Below are positions 6,229-16,542 of a DNA stretch of 64,000 nt, in pieces. Origin of the DNA: Flavivirga algicola (lineage in GTDB: Bacteria; Bacteroidota; Bacteroidia; Flavobacteriales; Flavobacteriaceae). The translations under genes and the position numbers were made by a program. The stretch is from contig NZ_JABBHF010000004.1 in assembly GCF_012910715.1 (NCBI RefSeq), forward strand, positions 372,001-436,000. The letters run 5' to 3'. Each line of letters begins with the position of its first letter. Within the stretch, counting starts at the first letter, position 1. The notes below the pieces were generated by a model, which had not been told where the DNA came from, searched no databases, and worked only from the letters and a program-made list of their open reading frames with translations.

Positions 6229-9200
6229 ATGAGGACATTTAAATTTAGAGAAAACTCCGAAAATTCATTTCTTGAAAAAGGAAATGGAAAAATGAGTTCT
6301 TTTGTTATCTTATTTATAGCAATTTTTGCTTTCAAGTTTACGCTTTCCCAAAGTTCTGATTACAACATAAGCGCGCTTTCTAACGAATCGGATATCACAC
6401 AGAATACTGTTTCATCAATCTTAACGGATGATATGGGATTTTTGTGGTTTGGTAAAATGGACGGGCTTTATAAATATAACGGGTACGATTTTGAAACCTT
6501 TACAACAACGTTTAATAAAGAAACGGGATTAAGTAACCCTTGGGTTACAGACTTGAAAAAGCTGAAAAAATATTTAATTGTTGGAACAAAAAACGGGTTA
6601 AATATTTTGAGTCTTAAAACCCAAAAGCTTGCTTATTTTTTTCCTTCGGATTATGATTCCAGTTATAATGATAATATTACTTGTATTGATGTAAACTCCA
6701 ATAATAATATCCTTGTTGGAACTAAAAATGGGCTTCTAAATTTTTCTGTTAAAGATTCTATTGTTTCTAATGTTAGAAGTGTGGATTTTGAAAATTTCAA
6801 TAAAAGAACAGAAACCATTGAAATACTTCAAATACTTCAAATAGACGATGGGTGTCTTGTAAGGACTTCCTTAGGCTTGTTTTTTTTAGGAACAAAAGAT
6901 AGTAAAGCCAGAAGGATAGTCCTAACAACAGATAATGATAATAAGCTTAGTGGCTTTAATACAGTTTATGTAACTAAATCAAAATACCTCCTCATAGCTT
7001 CAGATGAACACGTTTTTTATCTGAATTTAGGGCAAAATCCGATAAAAACAAATTTAAAACAAGTCGCTTTTCCGCTTACTCAATTGTATACGAATTGGCC
7101 TTCTATAAAAAAAATAAATAATTTTTTGGAGGACAGAAATGGAAATATAATTATTGGAACCCAAGGAGAGGGGCTTTTTATATATAATAGAAAAATTGAA
7201 AACTGGCAGAATTATAGGCATGAGAGAAATTATGAAAACACATTGAAAAATGATTTTATAAGGTCACTTTATCTGGATAAATCTGGTGTAATAGTAATAG
7301 GAACCTATGCGGGTGTTAATATTTTGAACACTCAAAAAAAGAGATTTGAACTTATAAATAGTGTGAAGACAAATGTTGAAGAAGAGGAGATTTTAAATGT
7401 GCATGCTATTTTAGAAGACCAAAATAAAAATTTATGGATTGGCACTCGGGGGAAAGGCATATTTATTATTTCTAAAAATAAAAAAGAGCAGATACATATT
7501 ACCAATGCAAAGAACAATGCATTAGATCATGTTCAAGCCATCATTCAAGATAAACAAAAACAGATTTGGGTTGGAACACAAAAGGGTGTTTTTATTATTA
7601 AAGATTTTAATGGAAGCTTAAAGCATGTAGCAAAGCACTTTGAAAATAGTGTCCCAGACCTTTTGCCCAATGAGTATGTATATGAAATTTTAGAAGATAA
7701 TGATTCCAATAAATGGATTAGCACAGCTAGCGGTTTGTATTTGTACTCTGCGAATAAGCACCTAAGTAAATTAAGTGATTTATCGAATGGTTTTCTTCTA
7801 AAAAATAAAATAGTATACACTATGATGCTGGATAGTTTCAATCGGGTTTGGTTAGGGACTTCAAACGAATTAATTGTATATGTAAACCCAGAAGATTATA
7901 AAAATAAAGATTTATCTCTTCTCAATAATTTAAATTCAATTCGTTTTCACCCAATTAATATTATTCCAAAATCACAGAGGTTTTATACAAACTACTATAC
8001 GTATTCAATGGAAGAAGTAGATGATTACGGTATCATGGTTGGAACAAATTTCGGGCTGTGTAAAATTGATATTGAACAACGGCTCTTAATGCCATATTTT
8101 AACTCGACACCATCATCTAGTAGTTTAAACCTTGAATCTAATTATATATATGGATTACTTTACGATGACATAAATAGTATGTTGTGGATGAGTTCCAATA
8201 GGGGATTGCTCTCTTATAATTTTAATACGAAACAAGAAAAACAATATATCTTAGAGGATGGGTTGCAGTCTTTAGAATTTAATGGAAATAGTATTCATAA
8301 AAATATTGATGAAACATTTTTCTTTGGAGGCGCCAATGGGATAAATGTTTTAAAAACCACACAACCAGTAGAGAGAAATAAATTCAACCCCCAATTAGTA
8401 TTAACAAAACTAATTATAAATGGAGAAGAAGCTAATATAGACAATACATCAAAAGGTTTGGATGTCAATATCGCTTATGCAAAAAAAATAAAACTAACTG
8501 CCGAAGAAAACAATATTGGATTTGAATTTTCATCGTTACATTGGCCATATGCATCAAATAATCTTTATAAATGCAAACTAACGGGAATAGATGATGACTG
8601 GATTTCTCTGGGGCATAAAAGATCTATTAATTATGCTAATCTTCCTGAAGGAACATATGTTTTTAAGTTGATGGGGACGAATAATGATAGGACTTGGACC
8701 CCTCAGGAATTAAATTTTGAGCTTGAGGTTTTACCTGTATGGTATAAGACCTGGTGGATGATATCAATATGGTGTTTTATCACTTTTTTTGTGATAACAG
8801 CATTTGTTTGGATTTTATTAAAAAATAGAGATAATGTTAACTCTTTAAAGATTAAAGAATTAGAAAGCGATAAAATTCAAGAGATTTATGAGTCTAAACT
8901 AGTCTTTTTTACAAACTTATCTCATGAATTTAGAACGCCGCTATCACTTATTTTAGATCCGTTTCAAAGCTTAATGCTTCAAAAAGATTTTTATAATAAG
9001 AATAAAGATTTATTCGATATTATTAAGAATAATGTTAACCGTTTAAGGAAACTTATTGATCAAATTATGGATTTTAGAAAGTTCGAATATGGAAAACTTT
9101 CGTTGAAGATTGCTCAAGGTGATATCGTGTCTACCATTTCAACAATAAGCAACTCATTTATCCATCATTCCAAGTTGAAAAATGTTGATTATAACATAGT

Positions 9201-10497
9201 TTTGCCAGATCAATCCATACAAATGTTTTTTGATACGGATAGCATTGAAAAAATATTATATAATTTGTTGTCTAACGCATTTAAATCGGTTGCCAGTGGT
9301 GGTAGTGTATCTATTTTGGTCAATGAATTTAAAAATGGAGAAAAAGCTTTCAAACGAAGAAATTATAAGCAGATTTCTGGAGAAAAAAACCATATAAGTT
9401 TTGAAAACCATATTTACATCAAAGTTAAAGACAATGGTGTGGGCATTTCTAGTAAAAACTTAGAACGTATTTTTACCCGCTTTTATCAAAGTGATAGTGT
9501 TGATTCTGGAACGGGAATAGGTCTGTACATGGTTAAACAATTTACAGAGATGCATTTTGGTTCTATATTTATAAAAAGCAAAATAGGTAAAGGGGCTTCC
9601 TTTGTTATTGTTTTGCCCAAAAATGATGACCTCTATAGCAATACCCTAAGAAATAAAAGTGTAGTTTCAAAAGTGGTTAATAAAAAAGAGGACAATAATG
9701 TATTTGTTGAAGAAGAAGTCTTGTTGCCAGTAACAGAAAAAAATTATACTGTAGTTGTTGTTGAGGACAATGATGAGTTACGAATGTATCTAAAAAAGAT
9801 TCTGGGAGATCATTATAATGTATATACAGCAAATAATGGTTTAGAGGGTTTGGATTTAATAGTCGAAGAATCTCCAGATCTCATAATAAGTGATATTGTA
9901 ATGCCTGAAATTGATGGCTCGGAAATGTGTAAAAGAATTAAAGAAAATTTTGAAACAAGTCATATTCCTGTCATTTTATTAACCGCCAAGGCTTTCGATA
10001 ACCAAATTATAGAAGGTATTAATTTAGGTGCAGATGCTTATATTACCAAGCCTTTTAATAAAGAGATTTTAATAGCTAAAATAAATAATCTTATTAAAAA
10101 CAGGGAAAAACTTCGTTTAATCTTTCAGAACTCGAAAACATTAGAACCTTCAAAGGTTACAGTGACCTCTATAGATGAAAAACTTGTTATTAAACTAAAA
10201 GAGCTTGTGGAAGAACATATTCAAAATACCGAACTCACTTTGGATATGTTGGCAACAGAAGTTGGGATTAGTAGAGCACAGTTATTTAGAAAAGTAAAAG
10301 CTTTAACAGGTCTTACCCCTAATAACTTCATAAAATCAATACGCTTAAAATACGCTGCGCAGCTTTTAGATGATAAAAAATTCCAAATTACAGAAGTAGC
10401 TTTTCTTTCTGGATTTGCTGAGGCTAGCTATTTCTCTAGATGCTTTAAAGAGACTTTTGGATGTAGCCCTAAAGCATATAAAAATACGCATCAATAA
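6229..10497 (+). CDS. Hybrid two-component system (HTCS) regulator
   Basis: Protein of 1,422 residues. The first ATG (6229) puts 21 polar residues before a signal-peptide-like core; the ATG at 6292 (MSSFVILFIAIFAFKFTLSQ) is an equally good or better start. Order: about 14 Reg_prop periplasmic propeller repeats (about 40-735, LWFG/IWVG-type strands), Y_Y_Y domain (about 761-825), one membrane helix (842-864), HisKA with H899 in NLSHEFRTPLS, HATPase (N-box near 1009, DNGVGIS near 1068, GTGIGLYMVKQF near 1095), receiver (E1179-D1180, phosphoacceptor D1222 in ISDIVMPEIDG), and AraC HTH (about 1330-1420). HTCS proteins bind oligosaccharides in the periplasm and switch on polysaccharide utilisation genes. 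It probably controls the adjacent SusC/D genes. Confidence 0.93.
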   Translation: MRTFKFRENSENSFLEKGNGKMSSFVILFIAIFAFKFTLSQSSDYNISALSNESDITQNTVSSILTDDMGFLWFGKMDGLYKYNGYDFETFTTTFNKETGLSNPWVTDLKKLKKYLIVGTKNGLNILSLKTQKLAYFFPSDYDSSYNDNITCIDVNSNNNILVGTKNGLLNFSVKDSIVSNVRSVDFENFNKRTETIEILQILQIDDGCLVRTSLGLFFLGTKDSKARRIVLTTDNDNKLSGFNTVYVTKSKYLLIASDEHVFYLNLGQNPIKTNLKQVAFPLTQLYTNWPSIKKINNFLEDRNGNIIIGTQGEGLFIYNRKIENWQNYRHERNYENTLKNDFIRSLYLDKSGVIVIGTYAGVNILNTQKKRFELINSVKTNVEEEEILNVHAILEDQNKNLWIGTRGKGIFIISKNKKEQIHITNAKNNALDHVQAIIQDKQKQIWVGTQKGVFIIKDFNGSLKHVAKHFENSVPDLLPNEYVYEILEDNDSNKWISTASGLYLYSANKHLSKLSDLSNGFLLKNKIVYTMMLDSFNRVWLGTSNELIVYVNPEDYKNKDLSLLNNLNSIRFHPINIIPKSQRFYTNYYTYSMEEVDDYGIMVGTNFGLCKIDIEQRLLMPYFNSTPSSSSLNLESNYIYGLLYDDINSMLWMSSNRGLLSYNFNTKQEKQYILEDGLQSLEFNGNSIHKNIDETFFFGGANGINVLKTTQPVERNKFNPQLVLTKLIINGEEANIDNTSKGLDVNIAYAKKIKLTAEENNIGFEFSSLHWPYASNNLYKCKLTGIDDDWISLGHKRSINYANLPEGTYVFKLMGTNNDRTWTPQELNFELEVLPVWYKTWWMISIWCFITFFVITAFVWILLKNRDNVNSLKIKELESDKIQEIYESKLVFFTNLSHEFRTPLSLILDPFQSLMLQKDFYNKNKDLFDIIKNNVNRLRKLIDQIMDFRKFEYGKLSLKIAQGDIVSTISTISNSFIHHSKLKNVDYNIVLPDQSIQMFFDTDSIEKILYNLLSNAFKSVASGGSVSILVNEFKNGEKAFKRRNYKQISGEKNHISFENHIYIKVKDNGVGISSKNLERIFTRFYQSDSVDSGTGIGLYMVKQFTEMHFGSIFIKSKIGKGASFVIVLPKNDDLYSNTLRNKSVVSKVVNKKEDNNVFVEEEVLLPVTEKNYTVVVVEDNDELRMYLKKILGDHYNVYTANNGLEGLDLIVEESPDLIISDIVMPEIDGSEMCKRIKENFETSHIPVILLTAKAFDNQIIEGINLGADAYITKPFNKEILIAKINNLIKNREKLRLIFQNSKTLEPSKVTVTSIDEKLVIKLKELVEEHIQNTELTLDMLATEVGISRAQLFRKVKALTGLTPNNFIKSIRLKYAAQLLDDKKFQITEVAFLSGFAEASYFSRCFKETFGCSPKAYKNTHQ

Positions 10498-10866
10498 AAA
10501 AAATAACTGTATTTTATAAAAGCTAAACTAATAATCTGTACTTGAGATGTTATAAATACTTTTTTTAAAAGGTTTTGAGGATTGGAAGTAGATTGATTTT
10601 AAAGCCTATCAAAACAAACATATTCTCACATTTTGATTGCGTTCAGTACAAGCAGTCATGTGCTCTGGCGTTTCCTTGAATGACAGGTAAATTAAATTGT
10701 AAAACTAATAGGTATCCTGTTCGTTATAAGGTAAAGAACAACCATAACAATCTGTCTATTGTGAAAAATAAAAAACCGCCACCTCGTTCCTTGTACTCAG
10801 AACAAGGTAGAGGTGACGGAATTTACAGTGACTAAACTAAACTATATTATAAAAACTTAAAATGCT
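10498..10866. other. Intergenic region between convergent HTCS and susD genes
   Basis: No supported coding frame. The HTCS gene (plus) and susD (minus) converge here. The only clear structure is the minus-strand terminator at 10764-10819. No good terminator was seen for the HTCS direction. Confidence 0.5.
10764..10819 (-). terminator. Intrinsic terminator for the minus-strand susC-susD operon
   Basis: A long hairpin pairs CCGcCACCTC with GAGGTGaCGG, and inside it CCTTGT with ACAAGG around ACTCAGA. On the minus strand it is followed by an almost pure T run (complement of AAAAATAAAAAA at 10764-10775). It lies 48 bases past the susD stop. Confidence 0.8.
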
Positions 10867-12633
10867 TTAATCCTCATCGGTCACTTCGGTTCTTGGCGGC
10901 ACATTTTTATCAGCACCAACATAACCTATATTTTGGTTGATACGGGCTAAAGAATTAGCATCAATGGCATCTTGAGGAATTGGCCAATAAATGTGGTAGG
11001 GAGCAACTTGGTACACCTGGTCTTTATATTGTAAATTACTAAACAACTCTGGTGCCGTTCTTTGCATTTTGTCATAATAGTAATTTTTTTCGCTAATGGT
11101 TTCCAAAGAATATCCATCTCTGTTTTGACTGGCAAAAATATAGGAGATACGAGCTAATTCGGTTTTTCTGGGCTCTTCGGTGTATAACTCTCTAGCGCGC
11201 TCGTCCATAATATAATCGATACTCATATCTGCTGCCGTTTTTTGGCTAGCTCCAGCTCTAGCGCGCACTACATTAACATCGTTGGCAGCACTTTGCATGT
11301 CACCTTTCCACCAATGCGCCTCGGCTCTTAATAAGTAAGTTTCGGCTAGTCTGTATACATAAAAGTGTCTAAATCCACCACTATTGTTTCCAGGGCGCGA
11401 TCTTGGAGTATGTGTTTTATAGCGTGGAAACTCAAACATTCTACTAATAGAGTCTATAGCAACATCTTCAATTTGAATTTGTTGTCCAAATCTAGCATCT
11501 GTAGGTTTGTTGTAGAAAAAATCCTCAAGTCCCCACCAGTTGGTGTCACTGTATCTGCGATCATTCGGATCCTCACTTTTCATAGTGTAATTAAAATGAT
11601 TATTAGGTCTTGCCCAACTAACCCCTCTACCAAGTTTTTCTTCAAATTCATCTTCACCATTACTTAGGTTGTATTCACAGCCAGGAATTAACCACCATAA
11701 AGGTTGCCAGTAACGGTCTGATCCACTACCAACCGATGATGAACCTTGAACATCAACTTCATCGATGGCTAGCAATATGGCTTCGGTATTCGCATTTATA
11801 TCCATATTCTCTCTTTGGTGTAAATCCCATAAGACATCATAATCGGGATCATTAGCAAAAGGACCATTGCCAAAGCGATTTGTCATTAATGCATACTTTC
11901 CATCATTAATAATGGCACTAGCAGAAGTGATTGCGTTATCAAATTCACCTAAAGACAGATAAATTTTAGTTAAAAGATGGTTTCCTGCTGCTTTATTTAC
12001 TTTCCCGTTTAAAGTCGTTTCTGGAAGCCACTGCACGGCAAACTCCATGTCAGACTTAATTTTGGTTAAAATGGCATCAACAGTGAAAGTTTCATAGTCT
12101 AACCTAGGTTTGGTAAGTTCTTGCCCCGTCCATGGTACATTTCCAAAAAGATGTACTAATCTATAGTACCAATAAGCTCTATGAAAATATGCTTGGCCTA
12201 AAATTTCATTTCTCTGTGCTTCGCTTTCATATACAGGGTCATCAATACGATTTATAACGGTATTTATATCCTTAAAAATAGCATAGGGTCCGCGAAAATA
12301 AGAACGTGTATCTCCTTGCGATGGACTACGAAAGGGAGTTAAGGTGAGGATAGCATCACGGGCTGTTCCCGTATTTTGTAAGCTGGAATAAGAAATATCG
12401 GTCCAAAAATACTCTGTACGTATTTTAGGAATCGCACTGTAATCACCATCTCTTAACCATTTTCGCGCAGATACTAATCCAGCATCTAAACCTTCTGGTG
12501 TGCTATAAGCATTATTTGGCGAAAACTCAGAAAGCGGATTCGCAGTGTCGTCTAAAAATTCTTCCGAACATGATGCAGCAATTAGGAGAATTAAGATGCA
12601 GCATATTAAACTATTATATTTTTTCATAATCAT
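10867..12633 (-). CDS. SusD/RagB-family starch-binding-like lipoprotein
   Basis: Protein of 588 residues with a lipoprotein leader (lipobox AASC, about Cys22; the start may be the ATG two codons later, MKKYNSLICC). The SusD N-terminal helical fold is visible in EFLDDTANPLSEFSPNNAYS and in ILGQAYFHRAYWYYRLVHLF, and the C-terminal RagB part in FYVYRLAETYLLRAEAHW and DYIMDERARELYTEE. SusD proteins sit on the cell surface as the lid and glycan-binding partner of the SusC channel. It begins 4 bases after the susC stop, so the pair is one transcript, with a strong terminator downstream. It is close to the upper end of usual SusD length. Confidence 0.92.
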   Translation of the reverse strand: MIMKKYNSLICCILILLIAASCSEEFLDDTANPLSEFSPNNAYSTPEGLDAGLVSARKWLRDGDYSAIPKIRTEYFWTDISYSSLQNTGTARDAILTLTPFRSPSQGDTRSYFRGPYAIFKDINTVINRIDDPVYESEAQRNEILGQAYFHRAYWYYRLVHLFGNVPWTGQELTKPRLDYETFTVDAILTKIKSDMEFAVQWLPETTLNGKVNKAAGNHLLTKIYLSLGEFDNAITSASAIINDGKYALMTNRFGNGPFANDPDYDVLWDLHQRENMDINANTEAILLAIDEVDVQGSSSVGSGSDRYWQPLWWLIPGCEYNLSNGEDEFEEKLGRGVSWARPNNHFNYTMKSEDPNDRRYSDTNWWGLEDFFYNKPTDARFGQQIQIEDVAIDSISRMFEFPRYKTHTPRSRPGNNSGGFRHFYVYRLAETYLLRAEAHWWKGDMQSAANDVNVVRARAGASQKTAADMSIDYIMDERARELYTEEPRKTELARISYIFASQNRDGYSLETISEKNYYYDKMQRTAPELFSNLQYKDQVYQVAPYHIYWPIPQDAIDANSLARINQNIGYVGADKNVPPRTEVTDED

Positions 12634-12637
12634 TTTT

Positions 12638-15600
12638 TTATAATGTTATTAGTAATCTTGCTGTTCCGATAAAAGGCACAGGTCTGGCAGATGGTTGACC
12701 ATATCCTCCAGAACGATATGTTTCTGGATCGTAAAATTCCCAGTTGGTAAAAATAGCCACGTTGTTTAAATCAACAGAAAGCTTTAAGGCATCTATGTGA
12801 AGTAAGTCAGTAACACTATTTGGGAAGGTGTACCCTAGTGTTATATTTTGAATTCTTACAAAAGATTTACTTTCATAATATTGTTCGCCATTCGCTCTGG
12901 AGCCTAATCTTGCCCAGTCGTTTAATTGGTTTTCTGGAGTCCAATAAGGGAAACTATAACCATTTAGACGTTGTGATTGCCATGAAATGCTAGGGCCTAA
13001 ACCACCTCCAAAACGACCATTGTATGCGTCTTCGTGACCTAATTGGCTGTCTAGGGAGATTGAGAGGTTGAAATTTTTAAATAGTGTAAAATCGTTAGTC
13101 CAATTAATACGATGTCTTGGTTTCTTTTGTCCTAACACCTTTTGATCTACGATAGATTCTATAACACCATCTCCATTTTGGTCTACGACTCTAAAATCAC
13201 CAGGTTGTCTACCATAAATAGCAGCTTCATCGACTTCATCTGTGGTATATACACCATTAATTTCGAAGCCGTAATTTATATCTTTAGACTCACCAATAAA
13301 CCAGTTGTTAGCACGGTCATCGGCCAATCGCTGTCCTATAACATTTCCTTGATCGTCTAACACGTCTTCAACATCTCCATATAACTCTACAATTTCATTT
13401 CTATTTGTAGAATAATTTAATGAAGAATGCCAAGCAAAATCGGGTTTATCTACAACAATGGCATTCAGGGAAGCTTCAAACCCTGTATTGTCTAATCGCC
13501 CAAGATTGGTAGAAATTGAGCTATATCCTGTTATTCTGGGTAACGCTCTGCGTACTATAAGATCTGTAGTCTTGGCCTTGTAAAATTCTAAAGAGCCAAA
13601 AACTTTACCATTAAATATAGAGAAATCTGTCCCTATGTTTAAAGACTCCGTACTTTCCCATTTTAAATTAGCATCACCCAATCTAGTGGATGAAAGACCA
13701 GTTACAGGGGTATCTGCTCCATTATCACTATAGATGTAATTTACTGGACTAAGCAGTGCTAATGAGCTATACAATGCAAGATCACTCCTATTTCCGTTTT
13801 GACCATAAGAGACCCTTAGTTTTAAGTTGTCTATCCATGATGCGTTATCTAAAAAAGTTTCTTCAGAAATATTCCATGCAAATGCACCAGCTAAAAAAGT
13901 AGCTCTTCTATTATTGGCTCCTAAAACAGAATATCCATCTCGACGAACAGATCCTGTTAAAAGATATTTGCCTTTATATCCGTAATTTAACCTTCCTAAT
14001 AGCCCATCTGCACTATATGCGGTATCATAACTGCTAACCAAAGGGTTAGTACCTATTCCTAGGTTGCTATAACCTAAAATCTCGCTAGGTACAAATTGTG
14101 AATTACGAGAGGTGTGCCCTGAACTTTGGCGCTTTTCAGCATTAAGAACAACAGTAGCATCTAATTTATGGTTCTCCCCAAATTGCTTTTCCCAGCTAAA
14201 AATATTATCTACATTCCAAGTATATCGTCTGTCAGTTCTTCTCGATCCACCAGATCCTTGAGCATCAGGGCTTGTTCTATTAAAGAAAGAGTCTTGTATC
14301 CAGCCAAAACTATTTACCCAATTGATACGGTATTTTATCCCGTAAGGTAATTCGAGTTCTGCAAAAAGATTGGCGATTAAATTATCATCTTCTATATCTC
14401 TTGTGCTATTGCTAGAGGTGAAAAAAGGATTGATTGCAGCAGCATCATTAAAGGGTTCTAATCGTATGGAACCATCTTCATTAAATTTGGCACCATAAGG
14501 ACTTTGTACTACAGCACGTGAAAAACTGGGAGATAGCTCACCGTTGGCCGTGGTTGTATTGTCGGACCCTCTACCATTATCTCTTGAAAATTGTGCATTA
14601 ACTCCAATTTTGAAAAAAGATCTGACTTTAGTTTCTAAGTTAACCCTGGCTCGGATACTTTTGAATTCGTCGTTTAAAATAAACCCCTCATTCTCTACAT
14701 TACCTAAAGAAAAGTAGTGAGAAGTTTTTTCGTTACCGCCTGAGATACTTATCGAATTTTCTCTGCGAATACCTATTCTGGTTACTTCATCAAACCAATC
14801 AGTAGTTCTGCCAGCTTCGTAATTCTCAAGTTCTATTTCGCTCATACCTAGTCTGTTGAACCATATTTCGTTATTGGGGATATTAGGGTCAACAGGATTT
14901 GCAGCGCCATAATTTCTCCAAGTATTAATATCTATACCGTCTAATTCTACTGGGTTTCTGTAAAATTGAGGATTTGGTCCAGAAGTGCCAGGGTTGTTGG
15001 TTTCATAGGCAGCAACTTTAAAATCCAGGAATTCTTGAGGGCCTCTAAATTTAGGATGATTCACCAACTTGGAAATACCAACCGAAGAGCTAAAATTGAT
15101 AACAGATTTGCCTCGTCCTTTTTTGGTAGTTATGATAATAACTCCGTTAGATGAACGTGCCCCAAAAATAGCAGCCGAACTGGCATCTTTAAGAACATCT
15201 ATACTTTGTACATCATTGGCATTGATATCTGAAAGACTCCCGTAATAAATGACACCATCTAAAACAATTAAAGGGGCGGTGCCTCCAGATAAAGAGGTAT
15301 CCCCACGGACAAGAAAATTAGTGCCTCCAGAAGGTGAATTGCTAACCGTTGTCGAAAGCCCAGCAATACGCCCTCTTAAGGCTTCACTAACATTGGTAAC
15401 GCCTCTTTGTGCTATGTCCTCAGCATTAATACTGGTAATAGCTCCTGTTAAGTCTTTTCTTCTTTGGGTACCATATCCAACTACAACTACAGCGTCAAGA
15501 CCAGTTGTGTCTTCTTTAAGTGAAATACTTAAGTTTGATTGGCCATTGATAGGTATTTCTGTGGTTTTAAATCCAACATAGGAAATTTCTAAAATTGAAT

Positions 15601-15826
15601 TGCTACTGGATACGGTTATCGAAAAACTAGCATCAAAATCTGCTTGAACGCCATTAGAGGATCCTTTTTCAATAATATTAGCACCTGGAAGAGGAACGCC
15701 AGACTCATCTGTTATTGTCCCTGTTACTGTGATAGTCTGAGCATTTCCCAGAAAGGAAAATACAGACAGTAGTAATAGCAGGATGATGCTACAACTATGT
15801 TTAGTTTGGTAATTTGTTTTTTTCAT
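12638..15826 (-). CDS. SusC/RagA-family TonB-dependent outer-membrane transporter
   Basis: Protein of 1,062 residues: signal peptide (about 1-29, ending NAQ), a carboxypeptidase-regulatory-like beta-sandwich (about 32-110, GTITDESGVPLPGANI), a TonB-box-like segment near VVVVGYGTQRRKDLTGA, the plug (LVRGDTSLSG..PLIVLDG, ..DVLKDASSAAIFGARSSNGV), and a 22-strand barrel to the C-terminal SusC tail. It imports oligosaccharides captured by the downstream SusD. There is no N-terminal STN/DUF4880 signalling domain, so it is not tied to an ECF sigma/anti-sigma pair; control by the HTCS is more likely. The 716-base region upstream carries a 33-base inverted repeat that fits such control. Confidence 0.93.
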   Translation of the reverse strand: MKKTNYQTKHSCSIILLLLLSVFSFLGNAQTITVTGTITDESGVPLPGANIIEKGSSNGVQADFDASFSITVSSSNSILEISYVGFKTTEIPINGQSNLSISLKEDTTGLDAVVVVGYGTQRRKDLTGAITSINAEDIAQRGVTNVSEALRGRIAGLSTTVSNSPSGGTNFLVRGDTSLSGGTAPLIVLDGVIYYGSLSDINANDVQSIDVLKDASSAAIFGARSSNGVIIITTKKGRGKSVINFSSSVGISKLVNHPKFRGPQEFLDFKVAAYETNNPGTSGPNPQFYRNPVELDGIDINTWRNYGAANPVDPNIPNNEIWFNRLGMSEIELENYEAGRTTDWFDEVTRIGIRRENSISISGGNEKTSHYFSLGNVENEGFILNDEFKSIRARVNLETKVRSFFKIGVNAQFSRDNGRGSDNTTTANGELSPSFSRAVVQSPYGAKFNEDGSIRLEPFNDAAAINPFFTSSNSTRDIEDDNLIANLFAELELPYGIKYRINWVNSFGWIQDSFFNRTSPDAQGSGGSRRTDRRYTWNVDNIFSWEKQFGENHKLDATVVLNAEKRQSSGHTSRNSQFVPSEILGYSNLGIGTNPLVSSYDTAYSADGLLGRLNYGYKGKYLLTGSVRRDGYSVLGANNRRATFLAGAFAWNISEETFLDNASWIDNLKLRVSYGQNGNRSDLALYSSLALLSPVNYIYSDNGADTPVTGLSSTRLGDANLKWESTESLNIGTDFSIFNGKVFGSLEFYKAKTTDLIVRRALPRITGYSSISTNLGRLDNTGFEASLNAIVVDKPDFAWHSSLNYSTNRNEIVELYGDVEDVLDDQGNVIGQRLADDRANNWFIGESKDINYGFEINGVYTTDEVDEAAIYGRQPGDFRVVDQNGDGVIESIVDQKVLGQKKPRHRINWTNDFTLFKNFNLSISLDSQLGHEDAYNGRFGGGLGPSISWQSQRLNGYSFPYWTPENQLNDWARLGSRANGEQYYESKSFVRIQNITLGYTFPNSVTDLLHIDALKLSVDLNNVAIFTNWEFYDPETYRSGGYGQPSARPVPFIGTARLLITL

Positions 15827-16542
15827 TTAAATATTTTTAAGTTAATGTTAGCTAAATTTGTCAATCTAAATACAGCCTTTTTGGTTATGTTCTGTTTTTA
15901 AATTCTGCTTAAGAAAGCAACGGACAAAATTTATAATACTTCCTAATAGGGTAATTTATTTTTCCATGTTTTGTTCGAGATTTAGTTATTGTTAATTAAT
16001 TTGATTCTAGTTTTTTATCTGAGATAATTTGGATGTTTTTATACCCAGTAAAAATACTTTCTGTCTAGAGATATAATTTATAATAGCGTATCAAATGCTT
16101 ATAAATTCATACGCTAATGCGGATTTTGTTGTGTAAATTTTAACTTAAATGTTAAATAAATAGGGATAATATATTTTTTTGAATGAGGTTGGGCTATCCC
16201 AAGTTGCTTGCTGGGTTGTGAAGAATTCGTTCTTGTGCTTAACTTTATGTTCCAGGCATAAGAAACGGTTGTTTAGGAAGTATGATTTAAATGCCTATAA
16301 ATAATTTTATATGAAAAATATACCCAATGAGATGATGGGTAGAATAGCGTTGTTTATTGAGAATAAAGGAACGGTTTTAAAAGTAATTTTAATGCTCTAT
16401 AGAGCCTATTAGGTCCTATTTAAGACATGCCTGTCCAAATGTTTTGGCTAATCGATATTCAATATTGGTTTTAACAAAGTTAACACTGAAGTCAAAGTAC
16501 TCAACCTAGCAGATTAAATTATAAAGTTTTTCAGGTCTTTTT
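15827..16542. other. Long intergenic region upstream of the minus-strand susC
   Basis: This lies between the symporter stop (16543, minus) and the susC start (15826, minus). It holds the TAGCGTAT-N17-ATACGCTA inverted repeat at 16084-16116. There is also a small UUCG-type hairpin (AAGAATTCGTTCTT near 16222-16235). A 33-codon plus-strand frame at 16311-16412 (MKNIPNEMMGRIALF...) has no support beyond being open. The symporter gene has no obvious terminator here. Confidence 0.5.
16084..16116. promoter_or_regulatory. Candidate HTCS operator copy 2: TAGCGTAT-N17-ATACGCTA
   Basis: Perfect 8-bp inverted arms at 16084-16091 and 16109-16116 with 17 bases between, about 260-290 bases upstream of the susC start. 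The arm at 16084-16096, read on the minus strand toward susC, is ATTTGATACGCTA, identical to 5945-5957 before the HTCS gene. The binding protein is inferred, not shown. Confidence 0.42.

Noticed and set aside
6229-10497. Possible split into separate sensor kinase and AraC genes
   Set aside because: The frame is continuous through propeller, kinase, receiver and HTH, which is the normal HTCS architecture.
10498-10866. Attachment site or mobile-element end between HTCS and susD
   Set aside because: Only an intrinsic terminator is seen; no integrase, transposase, flanking direct repeat or tRNA gene nearby.
16311-16412. 33-codon plus-strand frame upstream of susC
   Set aside because: Open only by chance length, no ribosome-site or homologue support, and no known small-protein pattern.
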